The position numbers and the translations under genes are program-made. Shown here one piece after another: positions 29,283 to 38,592 of a stretch of DNA of 64,000 bases. The notes under the pieces are model-generated. The model was not told where the DNA came from. It worked only from the letters and a program-made list of their open reading frames with translations, and ran no database searches. The stretch's first letter is position 1, and each line of letters starts with the position of its first letter. The DNA is from Psychromonas sp. SP041 (lineage in GTDB: Bacteria > Pseudomonadota > Gammaproteobacteria > Enterobacterales > Psychromonadaceae): NCBI RefSeq assembly GCF_000470315.2, contig NZ_CBRF02000014.1, positions 44,309 to 108,308 of the forward strand, written 5' to 3'.

Positions 29283-29496
29283 ATTTGTTTAATAAATCAA
29301 ATCAGAGCATATTGATTATATCGTTAATTATTAACAGAGTTATTTAAGTCTCTTCACATAAAAGGTACATTAGTTGTTCTATCACATTGTTTTACCTTTT
29401 TTATCAATATTTAATGATCAGTGTGACTGTTGTTATAAATGAAAATACGTTATAACCATTCATAAAGCTTTAATATCATAAACTTGGGAACTTCTT

Positions 29497-31149
29497 ATGT
29501 TGAAAAATATCCAACCGACACAAACTGCTGCTTGGTCAACGCTACAAAGCCTATTTGATGACCATGCTGATATGCAAATATCTGAATTATTTGCCGAAGA
29601 TTCACAGCGTTTCGACACCTTTTCTCGTCAATTTAACGAAGACTTCTTATTAGATTTCTCTAAGAACTTAATTACCGAAGAAATATTAGCTAGCTTGATT
29701 GATCTTGCTAAAGAAGTCGATCTAAGCGAAGCAATTAAAGCGCAATTTTCTGGTGAAAAAATTAATATTACAGAAGGGCGAGCGGTATTACACACTGCAT
29801 TACGTAACCGCAGTAATACACCCGTGCTAGTTGATGGCGAAGATGTGATGCCTAAAATCAACGAAGTATTGGCTCAAATGAAAGCGTTTTGTGCAAAAGT
29901 ACATTCTGGTGAATGGTTAGGTTATACAGGCAAGCGTATTACGGATGTAGTAAATATTGGTATTGGTGGTTCTGATTTAGGTCCATTCATGGTCACTGAA
30001 GCCCTACGCCCTTATAAAGTCGAAGGTATTGAAACGCATTTTGTGTCTAATGTTGATGGCACTCATATTGTTGAAACGTTAACCAAAGTAGACCCTGAAA
30101 CCACTTTATTTTTAATCGCTTCTAAAACGTTCACCACACAAGAAACCATGACCAATGCGCATAGTGCGCGAGATTGGTTTTTAAATTTTGCACAGGATGA
30201 AGCGTTTGTTGCTAAACATTTTGCTGCGCTTTCGACTAATGCAGATGCAGTGACTGAGTTTGGTATTGATACGGCTAATATGTTCCAATTCTGGGATTGG
30301 GTCGGCGGACGTTACTCTATTTGGTCTGCGATCGGATTATCTATTGCATTAACCGTTGGCTTTGAAAACTATGAAGAGCTACTTGCTGGTGCACATGAGA
30401 TGGATCAGCACTTTGCGACGACTGAATTTGAAAATAATATTCCGGTCTTATTAGCGGTTATCGGTATTTGGTATAACAATTTTTATGGTGCCGAGTCAGA
30501 AGCTATTTTACCTTATGATCAGTATATGCACCGTTTCCCTGCTTATTTTCAACAAGGCAATATGGAATCGAACGGTAAATGTACCGACCGTAACGGTAAC
30601 CCTGTAGATTACCAAACGGGGCCGATCATCTGGGGTGAACCTGGTACTAATGGTCAACATGCGTTTTATCAATTGATTCATCAAGGTACAAAATTAATCC
30701 CTTGTGACTTTATTGCACCTGCCGTTAGTCATAACCCAGCGGGCGATCACCACGCTAAATTGTTATCTAACTTCTTTGCACAAACTGAAGCATTAGCCTT
30801 TGGTAAAACCAAGATGCAAGTGGAATCTGAGTTTAAGGCTGCTGGCAAATCAGCAGAAGAAGTGGCTGATTTAGTACCTTATAAAGTATTTGAAGGTAAC
30901 AAACCCACTAACTCAATTTTAGTTAAGAAAATTACGCCTAAAACATTAGGGCAACTGATCGCAATGTACGAGCAAAAGATCTTTACGCAAGGCGTTATTT
31001 GGAACATCTTCACTTTTGATCAGTGGGGTGTTGAATTAGGTAAGCAATTAGCCGGACAAATTTTACCTGAGCTAAGTAATAACGATTGTGTAGAAAGTCA
31101 CGACTGTTCAACGAACGGCTTGATCAATGCTTGGAAAGCGTGGAAGTAA
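29497..31149 (+). CDS. pgi: Glucose-6-phosphate isomerase
   Basis: Interconverts glucose-6-phosphate and fructose-6-phosphate. 550 residues, full length. Family signatures: [47 protein letters not shown], and the catalytic QGNMESNGK and [18 protein letters not shown] segments. Single gene with a strong terminator. Confidence 0.96.
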   Translation: MLKNIQPTQTAAWSTLQSLFDDHADMQISELFAEDSQRFDTFSRQFNEDFLLDFSKNLITEEILASLIDLAKEVDLSEAIKAQFSGEKINITEGRAVLHTALRNRSNTPVLVDGEDVMPKINEVLAQMKAFCAKVHSGEWLGYTGKRITDVVNIGIGGSDLGPFMVTEALRPYKVEGIETHFVSNVDGTHIVETLTKVDPETTLFLIASKTFTTQETMTNAHSARDWFLNFAQDEAFVAKHFAALSTNADAVTEFGIDTANMFQFWDWVGGRYSIWSAIGLSIALTVGFENYEELLAGAHEMDQHFATTEFENNIPVLLAVIGIWYNNFYGAESEAILPYDQYMHRFPAYFQQGNMESNGKCTDRNGNPVDYQTGPIIWGEPGTNGQHAFYQLIHQGTKLIPCDFIAPAVSHNPAGDHHAKLLSNFFAQTEALAFGKTKMQVESEFKAAGKSAEEVADLVPYKVFEGNKPTNSILVKKITPKTLGQLIAMYEQKIFTQGVIWNIFTFDQWGVELGKQLAGQILPELSNNDCVESHDCSTNGLINAWKAWK

Positions 31150-31195
31150 GTTTTTTTAAGTAGCGTTTTAGATTTAAATTTTTATCATTATGTTT

Positions 31196-31238
31196 AACGG
31201 TTAACACATATTATTTAATATGTGTTAACCGTTTTTTT
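31196..31238 (+). terminator. Terminator after pgi
   Basis: Perfect 15-bp arms AACGGTTAACACATA / TATGTGTTAACCGTT with an 8-nt loop and a run of T. Confidence 0.85.
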
Positions 31239-31341
31239 GTCTTTGTATTTTACTCATTGTAGATAAGCCATTACTATAGCGGCTTTATATGATTGAGTTT
31301 ATGTCGTTAATACAATCATGTGTACATTTTTGGAGTTCAAT

Positions 31342-32346
31342 ATGAAATACCTTGTAACGGGTGCTGTTGGTTTTATCGGAAGCGTTGTCGTTGAACGTTT
31401 AACTGCAGCGGGTCACCAAGTCATTGGTATTGATAATATCAATGACTATTATGATGTTGCGTTAAAAGAAGCTCGTTTAAAGCGTATTAAAAATCCATCA
31501 TTTCAATTTATTAAATTAGATTTGGCAGATCGTGAAGGCATTAAAGATTTATTTGCAGAACAGAAGTTTGACCGCGTAATTCATCTTGGCGCACAAGCGG
31601 GTGTACGTTACTCGATTGAGAACCCATTGGCTTATGCTGATAGCAACTTAGTGGGGCACGTCAATATTTTGGAAGGATGTCGTCAAAATAAAGTAGGTCA
31701 TCTGATCTATGCTTCATCAAGTTCTGTTTACGGTTTAAACGCAAAAGTACCATTCTCAACCAATGATTCAGTAGATCATCCTATCTCTTTGTATGCTGCC
31801 ACTAAGAAATCAAATGAATTGATGGCACATACGTACTCTCATCTTTACGATATTCCAACAACAGGCTTACGATTCTTTACCGTTTATGGTCCTTGGGGAC
31901 GTCCAGATATGGCACCGTTCATCTTTACTAAAAAGATTCTGGAAGGTGAAACGATTGATATCAATAACAATGGCGATATGTGGCGTGACTTTACTTATAT
32001 TGATGACATCGTAGAAGGTGTTATTCGTATCGCAGACGTTGAGCCTGTTAAAAATCCTGATTGGACTGTTGAAAGGGGTAGCCCAGCAACGAGTTCTGCA
32101 CCTTATGCTGTTTACAATATAGGGCACGGCTCACCAATCAGCTTAATGGATTTTGTACAAGCGATTGAAAGCGAACTAGGCATAGAAGCGAAGAAAAATT
32201 TCCGTGGAATGCAAGCAGGCGATGTATATCAAACCTATGCTGATACTACTGACTTATTTAAAGTGATAGGTTACACACCTGCAGTCACAGTGAAGCAAGG
32301 TGTTGCTGAGTTTGTTAAATGGTATAAAGACTTTTACGCTAAGTAG
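31342..32346 (+). CDS. NAD-dependent epimerase, UDP-glucuronate 4-epimerase type
   Basis: Extended short-chain dehydrogenase/reductase, probably making UDP-galacturonate from UDP-glucuronate for surface polysaccharide. 334 residues from ATG 31342, preceded by GGAG; an ATG at 31318 is open but lacks a site. Motifs: NAD-binding TGAVGFIGS, IDNINDYYDVALKEARL (typical of this epimerase group), LGAQAGVRYSIENP, catalytic ASSSSVYG and YAATKK, FFTVYGPWGRPDMA. It opens the polysaccharide region and has its own terminator. Confidence 0.85.
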   Translation: MKYLVTGAVGFIGSVVVERLTAAGHQVIGIDNINDYYDVALKEARLKRIKNPSFQFIKLDLADREGIKDLFAEQKFDRVIHLGAQAGVRYSIENPLAYADSNLVGHVNILEGCRQNKVGHLIYASSSSVYGLNAKVPFSTNDSVDHPISLYAATKKSNELMAHTYSHLYDIPTTGLRFFTVYGPWGRPDMAPFIFTKKILEGETIDINNNGDMWRDFTYIDDIVEGVIRIADVEPVKNPDWTVERGSPATSSAPYAVYNIGHGSPISLMDFVQAIESELGIEAKKNFRGMQAGDVYQTYADTTDLFKVIGYTPAVTVKQGVAEFVKWYKDFYAK

Positions 32347-32403
32347 TTTCTATGGTGATTCGGTTATTAGTGATAAATCGAATCTAATGAATATAATCTT
32401 TTT

Positions 32404-32428
32404 AAGGCTAACTTTTGTTAGCCTTTTT
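32404..32428 (+). terminator. Terminator after epimerase gene
   Basis: AAGGCTAAC-TTTT-GTTAGCCTT followed by TTT. It lies between convergent genes; the reverse direction has an A/T flank and may also terminate. Confidence 0.8.
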
Positions 32429-32483
32429 ACTTTCTGGCTTGTCTTTTTTAACACGTAAGCCTGCTACTAAAAATCTAAAATGA

Positions 32484-33533
32484 TTAATGATCAGAGCCTG
32501 TTATGGCAGTAAATTGTTCAATGACCTGTTCAGTGGAGATGTCTTGCATAATGTGCTCACCTTTTGCGCGTGCACTCCAAGGTAGTTCAGATAACGATTT
32601 TTTATGTTGCTCTTGTACATGTTGTTCATAAACACTAATCACATATTCAGCACTTAAATAGGGGCCTGTTCGTAATGGATTGCTGTGTCCATACAAACCA
32701 ATAACAGGCGTGTTTTGTGTTGTTGCGATATGAGCAGGGCCTGAATCAGGCGCTAGCACTAGCGAAGCTTGTTTTAAGGTCGCTGTGAGTTGCTTTAACG
32801 AAGTTTGACCGATTAAATTGATCGCTTTGTGCTGCATTAATGTTTGTATATTTTCACCTAACAGTACTTCACGAGGCGCAGGGGAACCACATAATACCAC
32901 TTCAAAACCTTGTGTGATGGCATGATCTGCCACTGCGGCATAACGCTCTGTTAACCAATTTCGTTCATCTTTACTGGCAGCAGGGCTGATAATAAATAAT
33001 GGTTTATTATGTGGGCTTATTGTTTGAGCGAACTTAACGTCTGAAGATGAAAGTGGGATATCCCAAGTTGGTGATGTTTTTTCAATACCTAAGTAATAGG
33101 CGAACTCAAAGAAGCTATCTAAAACATGTTGTGAAGCGGTATCTGAAATTTTTTGGTTAGTGAATAACCATTGTGCTTCTTTCGCACGTTTAAAATTAAA
33201 ACCCACTTTATATTTAGCTTTAATACCTAGGGTTAGCGCACTTGCTCTCAACGCGAGTTGCATATGCAATAATGCATCAAAGCGTTGTCCTGAGAGCTGT
33301 TTCCAAATTGCTTTCATACCTGAGTAGCCAGTTTTTTTATCAAAAATAATCACTTCAACATCAGGTAAGTCATGTAATAACTGCGCTTCTATTTTTCCCA
33401 TGATCCAGGTTATCTTGGTACTTGGCCATTGCTTTTGAATTGCTTGTACCATAGCAACAGCATGACATACATCGCCAATAGCTGATAAACGTAGAAGACA
33501 TATCGATTTAGGTGCTGTTGAAAATAATGGCAT
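32484..33533 (-). CDS. Glycosyltransferase family 9 (heptosyltransferase-like)
   Basis: Adds heptose to the LPS inner core at the cytoplasmic face, using ADP-heptose. About 349 residues. GT9 marks: ICLLRLSAIGDVCHAVAMVQAI at the N terminus, SPAASKDERNWLTERYAAVAD, and donor-site LAPDSGPAHIATTQNTPVIGLYG. I chose ATG 33533 (MPLFSTAPKS); the frame extends to a TTG at 33551. Which heptosyl position it serves is not clear. Divergent from kdkA. Confidence 0.85.
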   Translation of the reverse strand: MPLFSTAPKSICLLRLSAIGDVCHAVAMVQAIQKQWPSTKITWIMGKIEAQLLHDLPDVEVIIFDKKTGYSGMKAIWKQLSGQRFDALLHMQLALRASALTLGIKAKYKVGFNFKRAKEAQWLFTNQKISDTASQHVLDSFFEFAYYLGIEKTSPTWDIPLSSSDVKFAQTISPHNKPLFIISPAASKDERNWLTERYAAVADHAITQGFEVVLCGSPAPREVLLGENIQTLMQHKAINLIGQTSLKQLTATLKQASLVLAPDSGPAHIATTQNTPVIGLYGHSNPLRTGPYLSAEYVISVYEQHVQEQHKKSLSELPWSARAKGEHIMQDISTEQVIEQFTAITGSDH

Positions 33534-33637
33534 AGTAGTATGATATTCCAAGTGATTTTATTCAGTATACAATACTAACGTTATTTTAGGTTTCAATATT
33601 TTTTGGAGTCGCGAGTATTTATTAAAAGGTTAACAAG

Positions 33638-34336
33638 ATGTTCAAAATTATTCAAAGCCAAGGTGCATATACCATTTACAATGAAAAGTTGATTGATGAT
33701 GTATCTGAATGTTTTGAGCCACAATATTGGCAAAATAAAGCGAAGGTTATCGGCAGCGCGCAAGGGCGTGGGACGACTTGGTTTGTTGAACTTGATAGCA
33801 TACAAGCAGCATTACGTCATTATCGACGAGGTGGATTATTTGGAAAAATAGTATCTGATAGCTATTTTTTTACTGGTTATCAAAAAGCGCGAAGTATCGC
33901 AGAATTTCATTTATTAAATCATCTACAAGGGCAAGGCGTTAATGTGCCAACACCCATTGCCGCTAATGTTAAACGTTGTGGTTTTTTATACCAAGCTGAT
34001 ATCTTGTCAGAAAAAATTCCAGATGCAACAGATCTCGTTGACCTATTACAACAAAGAAAATTAACGAAACATGAATATTTAAATATTGGTAAAGAAATTA
34101 AAAAACTGCATCAAGCACAGGTAAATCATACTGATCTAAATATCCATAATATTTTATTAGATAAAAATGGTCGGGTTTGGATTATTGACTTTGATAAATG
34201 CTATCAACAAGTCGGAGATAGTTGGAAAGAGAATAACCTAAAACGTTTATTACGATCTTTTCGCAAAGAGCTTAAAAAGAGAGCCATTCATTGGTGTGAG
34301 GCTGATTGGCAATCTTTAATGAGTGGTTATCAATAA
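33638..34336 (+). CDS. kdkA: 3-deoxy-D-manno-octulosonic acid (Kdo) kinase
   Basis: Phosphorylates Kdo in the LPS inner core. 232 residues with family features: AQGRGTTWFVEL, LRHYRRGGLFGKIVSDSYFFTG, and kinase catalytic segments VNHTDLNIHNILLD and VWIIDFDKCY. A mono-Kdo, phosphorylated core is typical of Vibrionaceae and relatives. Ribosome site AAAGG. Confidence 0.93.
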   Translation: MFKIIQSQGAYTIYNEKLIDDVSECFEPQYWQNKAKVIGSAQGRGTTWFVELDSIQAALRHYRRGGLFGKIVSDSYFFTGYQKARSIAEFHLLNHLQGQGVNVPTPIAANVKRCGFLYQADILSEKIPDATDLVDLLQQRKLTKHEYLNIGKEIKKLHQAQVNHTDLNIHNILLDKNGRVWIIDFDKCYQQVGDSWKENNLKRLLRSFRKELKKRAIHWCEADWQSLMSGYQ

Positions 34337-34370
34337 TCATGAATGTTAAGTAACTTAAATAGCGTTAAAC

Positions 34371-34418
34371 TTATTAATATTCGATGCTTAAAGCTTTTTA
34401 AGCCTCGAATATTAATAA
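34371..34418. terminator. Hairpin between convergent kdkA and waaA
   Basis: 14-bp arms TTATTAATATTCGA / TCGAATATTAATAA enclose a second hairpin (GCTTAAA...TTTAAGC). It is AT-rich with no clear T tract; its place between convergent genes suggests bidirectional termination. Confidence 0.5.
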
Positions 34419-34428
34419 CCTAAAATCA

Positions 34429-35688
34429 CTACAGTAACTGTAAGGTTTTTTGCAGTGCTCCTTTGCTTGTATTAACTATCTGTAAAGCCGCATCCCCAGC
34501 ATAGAGTTGTAAATTTTTATCTCCTATTAACTGTTCAACCGCTGTAATGATTGCTTCACTATCATTACAGATAGTGCAAGCATTGACGGTTAATAATTGC
34601 TCTGTAATTAACTTAAAGTTGTAATAACTTGGGCCTGTTAAACAAGGTTTCGCTAATGCCGCGGGTTCTAATAAGTTATGTCCGCCGACTTTCTCTCCAA
34701 TTAAGCTTCCCCCCATAAAGCAGATATCTGCCGCGCCAATGAAGGTCAGCATTTCGCCCATTGTGTCACCAATAAAAACTTGTGTTAAAGAATCAATAGC
34801 TTGTTTAGTGGTGGTTCTGCGTTGTATTTTTAAGCCCTGCTGTTCACTTAGTTGTGCAACTTGATCAAAACGCTCTGGGTGCCTCGGTACAATGATTAAT
34901 AATAGGTCGCCTCTCTTTTCGAGGAGCTTTTTATGGGCACTTAATATAATGTCGTCTTCACCTTGATGGGTACTTGCGACAATCCACACTGGACGGTTTA
35001 TACCTATGCTTTCTCTTAATTTATATCCTGATTCAATGACAGCAGGCGATATATCAATATCAAACTTCAGAGACCCAGTCACTTGTACTTTTCGGGTTGC
35101 AATGCCAAGGGCAATGAAACGATCAGCATCTGCCTGTGTTTGGCATAATATTTGACTAATAGGGTTAGAAAGTAAGTTGAAGACGGCTTGAAATTTTTTG
35201 TAGCGAAGAAAGGATCGCTCTGACAACCTTGCATTAAGAATGGTGACTTCAATATGCTGCTGTGCTGCCATAGTTAATGTATTTGGCCATAGCTCTGTTT
35301 CCATAATAAATAATTTTTGTGGTTTTACGATGGTTATAAAACGACGAACCGTCCAAGAGAAATCAACAGGCATATAACGGTGTTGAACAAAGTCACCTAT
35401 TTTTGTTGCTTGTTCTGCACCCGTGCTGGTGGTGGTTGTCACAACAATAGTATGTGTTGGGTAACATTGGTGATAAGCCTTTATCAAAGGAGTTGCAGCA
35501 ATCGTTTCGCCTACTGAAACAGTATGAAACCACACTACATGATCACTAGAATCATTTAATCTTGGTGTAAACCCAAAATGTTCAAGCCAACGTTTCCCAA
35601 ACTTAGGCTTATTAGGTTTTGATTTATAGAGAGAATAAAGAAAAAAAGGAGACACTAAAGTAAGTAGTAATGTATATAATATTCGCAT
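34429..35688 (-). CDS. waaA: 3-deoxy-D-manno-octulosonic acid transferase (Kdo transferase)
   Basis: Attaches Kdo to lipid A precursor at the inner membrane. 419 residues with an N-terminal anchor (MRILYTLLLTLVSPFFLYSLY), then VWFHTVSVGETIAATPLIKAY, METELWPN, NARLSERS, VASTHQGEDDIIL, PRHPERF, GGSLIGEKVGGHNLLEPAALAKP; all are KdtA/WaaA motifs. Convergent with kdkA, which acts on its product. Confidence 0.95.
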   Translation of the reverse strand: MRILYTLLLTLVSPFFLYSLYKSKPNKPKFGKRWLEHFGFTPRLNDSSDHVVWFHTVSVGETIAATPLIKAYHQCYPTHTIVVTTTTSTGAEQATKIGDFVQHRYMPVDFSWTVRRFITIVKPQKLFIMETELWPNTLTMAAQQHIEVTILNARLSERSFLRYKKFQAVFNLLSNPISQILCQTQADADRFIALGIATRKVQVTGSLKFDIDISPAVIESGYKLRESIGINRPVWIVASTHQGEDDIILSAHKKLLEKRGDLLLIIVPRHPERFDQVAQLSEQQGLKIQRRTTTKQAIDSLTQVFIGDTMGEMLTFIGAADICFMGGSLIGEKVGGHNLLEPAALAKPCLTGPSYYNFKLITEQLLTVNACTICNDSEAIITAVEQLIGDKNLQLYAGDAALQIVNTSKGALQKTLQLL

Positions 35689-35777
35689 ATGGTATTAATT
35701 AGTTCGCTATCTAAGTATTTATATAGTTTACACTAATTTTATTTTTAGATAAAAATATACTTTTAAAAGGCTAGTTT

Positions 35778-36818
35778 ATGCAAAATTCAAATATATCTGT
35801 TAAATATAAATTTTTGTTTTATGTAGAGCAAAATTATTCATTTGATATCTTGCGTCCTCTACAAATAGAGGCTTTAAAGAAAGGACACGAAGTGTGTTGG
35901 CTATTGATAGGGGAAGATGTTAACCCACTTTTTCTTCATCAAGATGAAATTCAAATTAAGACGATTAAGTTAGCTGTTAAATATAACCCTGACGCAGTTT
36001 TTGTTCCCGGCAACACTGTTCCAAACTTTATTCCTGGGCTTAAAGTTGAAGTGTTCCATGGGTTAAACCAGAGTAAACGGGGTAATGAGTATCCTGAAAG
36101 AGGGTTGTTTGACTTGTATTGTACTGAAGGTCCTGAAAGAACTTTTTCATTAACTAAAACGTCAGTAAAGAAAGATTACTTTGATGTTATTGAAACCGGT
36201 TGGATTAAATTAGATAGTCTTTTAAATTACGAATCATTAGAAGAATACGCTCGCCCTCAAATACTGTTTTCATCTACTTTTAGTCCATCGCTTTCATGTG
36301 CTGAATTAGCATATGAAGAGGTTCAACGACTAAGCAAAGATTCTAAATGGCAGTGGTTAGTAACGTTACACCCTAAAATGTCGGCCACCACAGTTAAAAA
36401 ATATAAAGCATTAGAAAATGATAATCTAATCTTTATGGATAATAATAGAGTAATTGAATGTATGCACCGAGCAGATGTTATGGTTTGTGATAACTCTTCC
36501 ATTTTTCAAGAATTTTTGCTATTAAAAAAAGCGGTTGTCACCATTAACAACCGTTCACCGCTTGACTGTTTTATAAATATTACAGAAGTTAATAATTTAG
36601 AAAATGCTATTGAGTCTGCACTCTGTCCGTCAGCGGAACTAAGCTTAAATATAGAAAAATATGGTGCGACTGTTACTCCTTATTTGGATGGGAATTCATC
36701 TAAAAGAGTATTAGCGGGAGTTTCTAATATTTTACAGAGTGGGTGGTGTGACTTGAAACCAAAGAACATTATACGTAACTTTAAAATGCGTAAAAAATTA
36801 AATTATTGGAAAATATGA
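35778..36818 (+). CDS. CDP-glycerol glycerophosphotransferase-like protein
   Basis: 346 residues, resembling the CDP-glycerol glycerophosphotransferase family (LPS and teichoic-acid type polyol-phosphate transferases): VFVPGNTVPNFIPGLKVEVFHGLNQSKRG near the middle, ILFSSTFSPSLSC, TLHPKMS, and VMVCDNSSIFQEFLLLKKAVVTINNR, which corresponds to the nucleotide-binding DxSS..E segment. No membrane segment is seen. It may add glycerol-phosphate or a related group to core sugars. Its last bases overlap the waaE-like start (ATGA), so the two are coupled. Confidence 0.72.
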   Translation: MQNSNISVKYKFLFYVEQNYSFDILRPLQIEALKKGHEVCWLLIGEDVNPLFLHQDEIQIKTIKLAVKYNPDAVFVPGNTVPNFIPGLKVEVFHGLNQSKRGNEYPERGLFDLYCTEGPERTFSLTKTSVKKDYFDVIETGWIKLDSLLNYESLEEYARPQILFSSTFSPSLSCAELAYEEVQRLSKDSKWQWLVTLHPKMSATTVKKYKALENDNLIFMDNNRVIECMHRADVMVCDNSSIFQEFLLLKKAVVTINNRSPLDCFINITEVNNLENAIESALCPSAELSLNIEKYGATVTPYLDGNSSKRVLAGVSNILQSGWCDLKPKNIIRNFKMRKKLNYWKI

Positions 36819-37600
36819 TGACTAGTAAAATATACAGTTTATCTGTAATTGTGATTACAAAAAATGAAGCAGATAGGATTACCTGTTGTCTAGAGTCTGT
36901 TAAAAATATAGCAGACGAAATTATCATTTTAGATAGTGGTTCAACTGATGATACTGTTGCTATTTGTAAACAATACACAGAGCACGTGTATTGTACTGAT
37001 TGGCCCGGCTTTGGTAAACAAAAACAACGAGCGCTAGATAAAGCAACCTGTGATTGGGTATTGTCCATTGATGCAGATGAAGCATTAGATAAAACTATGC
37101 AAAAAGAGTTAAGTACATTGTTATCGCTGTCATCTATAAAACATGTTGCTTATAAGCTTCCCTGGGGAGTCACTATTCATGGAAAGACACTTAAGTATGG
37201 AAGAAGTGCTCGAGCAGTTTTACGCTTATTTAAAAGAGAAGGCGCAACATTTTCTTTAGATGAAGTACATGAAAAAGTGATTCCAGCTGGTGAAAATATT
37301 GGTACATTAAAAGGCATATTACTACATTTTACACATCGTGATTTTAAACATGGATTAGATAAGTCAGCTAAATATGCGTGGTTAGGATCTCAAAAGTATT
37401 ACCGTAAGGGAAAGAAATCACACGGCTTATTTATAGCATTGTTACGTTCTATGTGGGTGTTTTTTCATATCTATGTATTAAGACTTGGCATGCTAGATGG
37501 TAGTATTGGCTTTCTTGTCGCAATGCGTTATGCACATGGCAATTTTAATAAATATGCTGGTTTGTGGTTATTAGAAAATAATAGAAATGAGAATATATAA
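36815..37600 (+). CDS. LPS core glycosyltransferase family 2, WaaE/KdtX-like
   Basis: Family 2 glycosyltransferase, 261 residues. LSVIVITKNEADRITCCLESVKNIADEIIILDSGSTDDTV and DWPGFGKQKQRALDKATCDWVLSIDADE form the nucleotide-sugar site (motifs at about residues 8-45 and 65-92). The C-terminal membrane-associated segment includes GLFIALLRSMWVFFHIYVL. WaaE adds a beta-glucose to heptose I in Klebsiella and Vibrio relatives and is commonly near waaA, as here. Start ATG 36815 overlaps the previous stop; its stop overlaps the next start by one base. Confidence 0.85.
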   Translation: MMTSKIYSLSVIVITKNEADRITCCLESVKNIADEIIILDSGSTDDTVAICKQYTEHVYCTDWPGFGKQKQRALDKATCDWVLSIDADEALDKTMQKELSTLLSLSSIKHVAYKLPWGVTIHGKTLKYGRSARAVLRLFKREGATFSLDEVHEKVIPAGENIGTLKGILLHFTHRDFKHGLDKSAKYAWLGSQKYYRKGKKSHGLFIALLRSMWVFFHIYVLRLGMLDGSIGFLVAMRYAHGNFNKYAGLWLLENNRNENI

Positions 37601-38520
37601 TGATTATCGAGTATTGCCGTTCAAAAACTTATAATTTTGGTGATGATCTTAATCCTTGGCTATGGCCAAAATTATTAGGTGATGAATTCTTTACTCAACA
37701 AGATGAAGTCTATTTTGTTGGTATAGGGACTGTTTTAACTTCAAAAAGGCTAAATGTTCAATTAGCTGATGCGAAAGAAATTGTTATATTTTCTTCTGGA
37801 ACATGGGGAGATTCTGCTCCTTCATTACCAGAAAAATGTAAAGTGTATGGAGTGAGAGGTCCAAGAACGGCGAAACGCTTAGGGTTACCTGAGGATAAAG
37901 TCATTGGTGATGGTGCTTATTTGTTAAGAAAAATTGAGTTACCTGCTGTTGATAAAATTTATGATATTGGTTTTATTCCTCATCATGGCAGTGAGAAATA
38001 TGTAGATTGGCAAAAAATATGTGATCAATTAGGCATTCAATTTATATCTGCAAAACAACCAGTAGAAGACTTTTTGGAACAACTTAGAGGTTGTAAAAGG
38101 GTTATTACGGAAGCTATGCATGGTGCAATAGTTGCAGATGCTATGAGGATTAAGTGGAGCCCTGTTAAGTTCTCACCATTGTTTAGTGAAGAGAAATGGT
38201 ATGACTTTTCAGAGAGCATGCAGTTGAATTTAACTTTTCATTCATTGCCTTTTATTTCTCAAAAAGCGATGCCTCTGTTAAAAATGATTGAGGTGGGTGG
38301 GAAAAAGCTTATTAGTAAAACATTTAAAATAAAGCCCAAATGGGGAAACTTAATTTTTACTGGTTTTGGTCAAGGCGAAAAAGGGACAGATACTTTATTA
38401 ACATCTCTAAAAGAAGTGATCGCACTAAACGAAACTTATCTAAGTACTGATAAGGTAGTTGAAGCAGTAACAGATAAGCAATACCAGCGATTATTACAAT
38501 TTAAAGCAGATTACAGCTAA
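37600..38520 (+). CDS. Polysaccharide pyruvyl transferase family protein
   Basis: 306 residues of the polysaccharide pyruvyl transferase family: YNFGDDLNPWLWPKLL at the N terminus, IVIFSSGTW, VYGVRGPRTAKRLGL, VIGDGAYLL, FIPHHGS and the CKRVITEAMHGAIVADAMR segment with the conserved HG. Such enzymes transfer pyruvate from phosphoenolpyruvate to a sugar, giving acidic ketals on surface glycans. Third gene of a tightly coupled set with the two upstream genes. The sugar acceptor is unknown. Confidence 0.82.
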   Translation: MIIEYCRSKTYNFGDDLNPWLWPKLLGDEFFTQQDEVYFVGIGTVLTSKRLNVQLADAKEIVIFSSGTWGDSAPSLPEKCKVYGVRGPRTAKRLGLPEDKVIGDGAYLLRKIELPAVDKIYDIGFIPHHGSEKYVDWQKICDQLGIQFISAKQPVEDFLEQLRGCKRVITEAMHGAIVADAMRIKWSPVKFSPLFSEEKWYDFSESMQLNLTFHSLPFISQKAMPLLKMIEVGGKKLISKTFKIKPKWGNLIFTGFGQGEKGTDTLLTSLKEVIALNETYLSTDKVVEAVTDKQYQRLLQFKADYS

Positions 38521-38551
38521 TTGGAAAGAGGATATTTCTTTGGGTTAGTTG

Positions 38552-38583
38552 AAAAGCCTTCAATATTTATATTAAAGGCTTTC
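38552..38583. terminator. Terminator between convergent genes
   Basis: AAAGCCTT / AAGGCTTT arms with a 13-nt AT loop, flanked by T and A runs on the two sides; suited to both directions. Confidence 0.65.
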
Positions 38584-38592
38584 TATTGTTAT

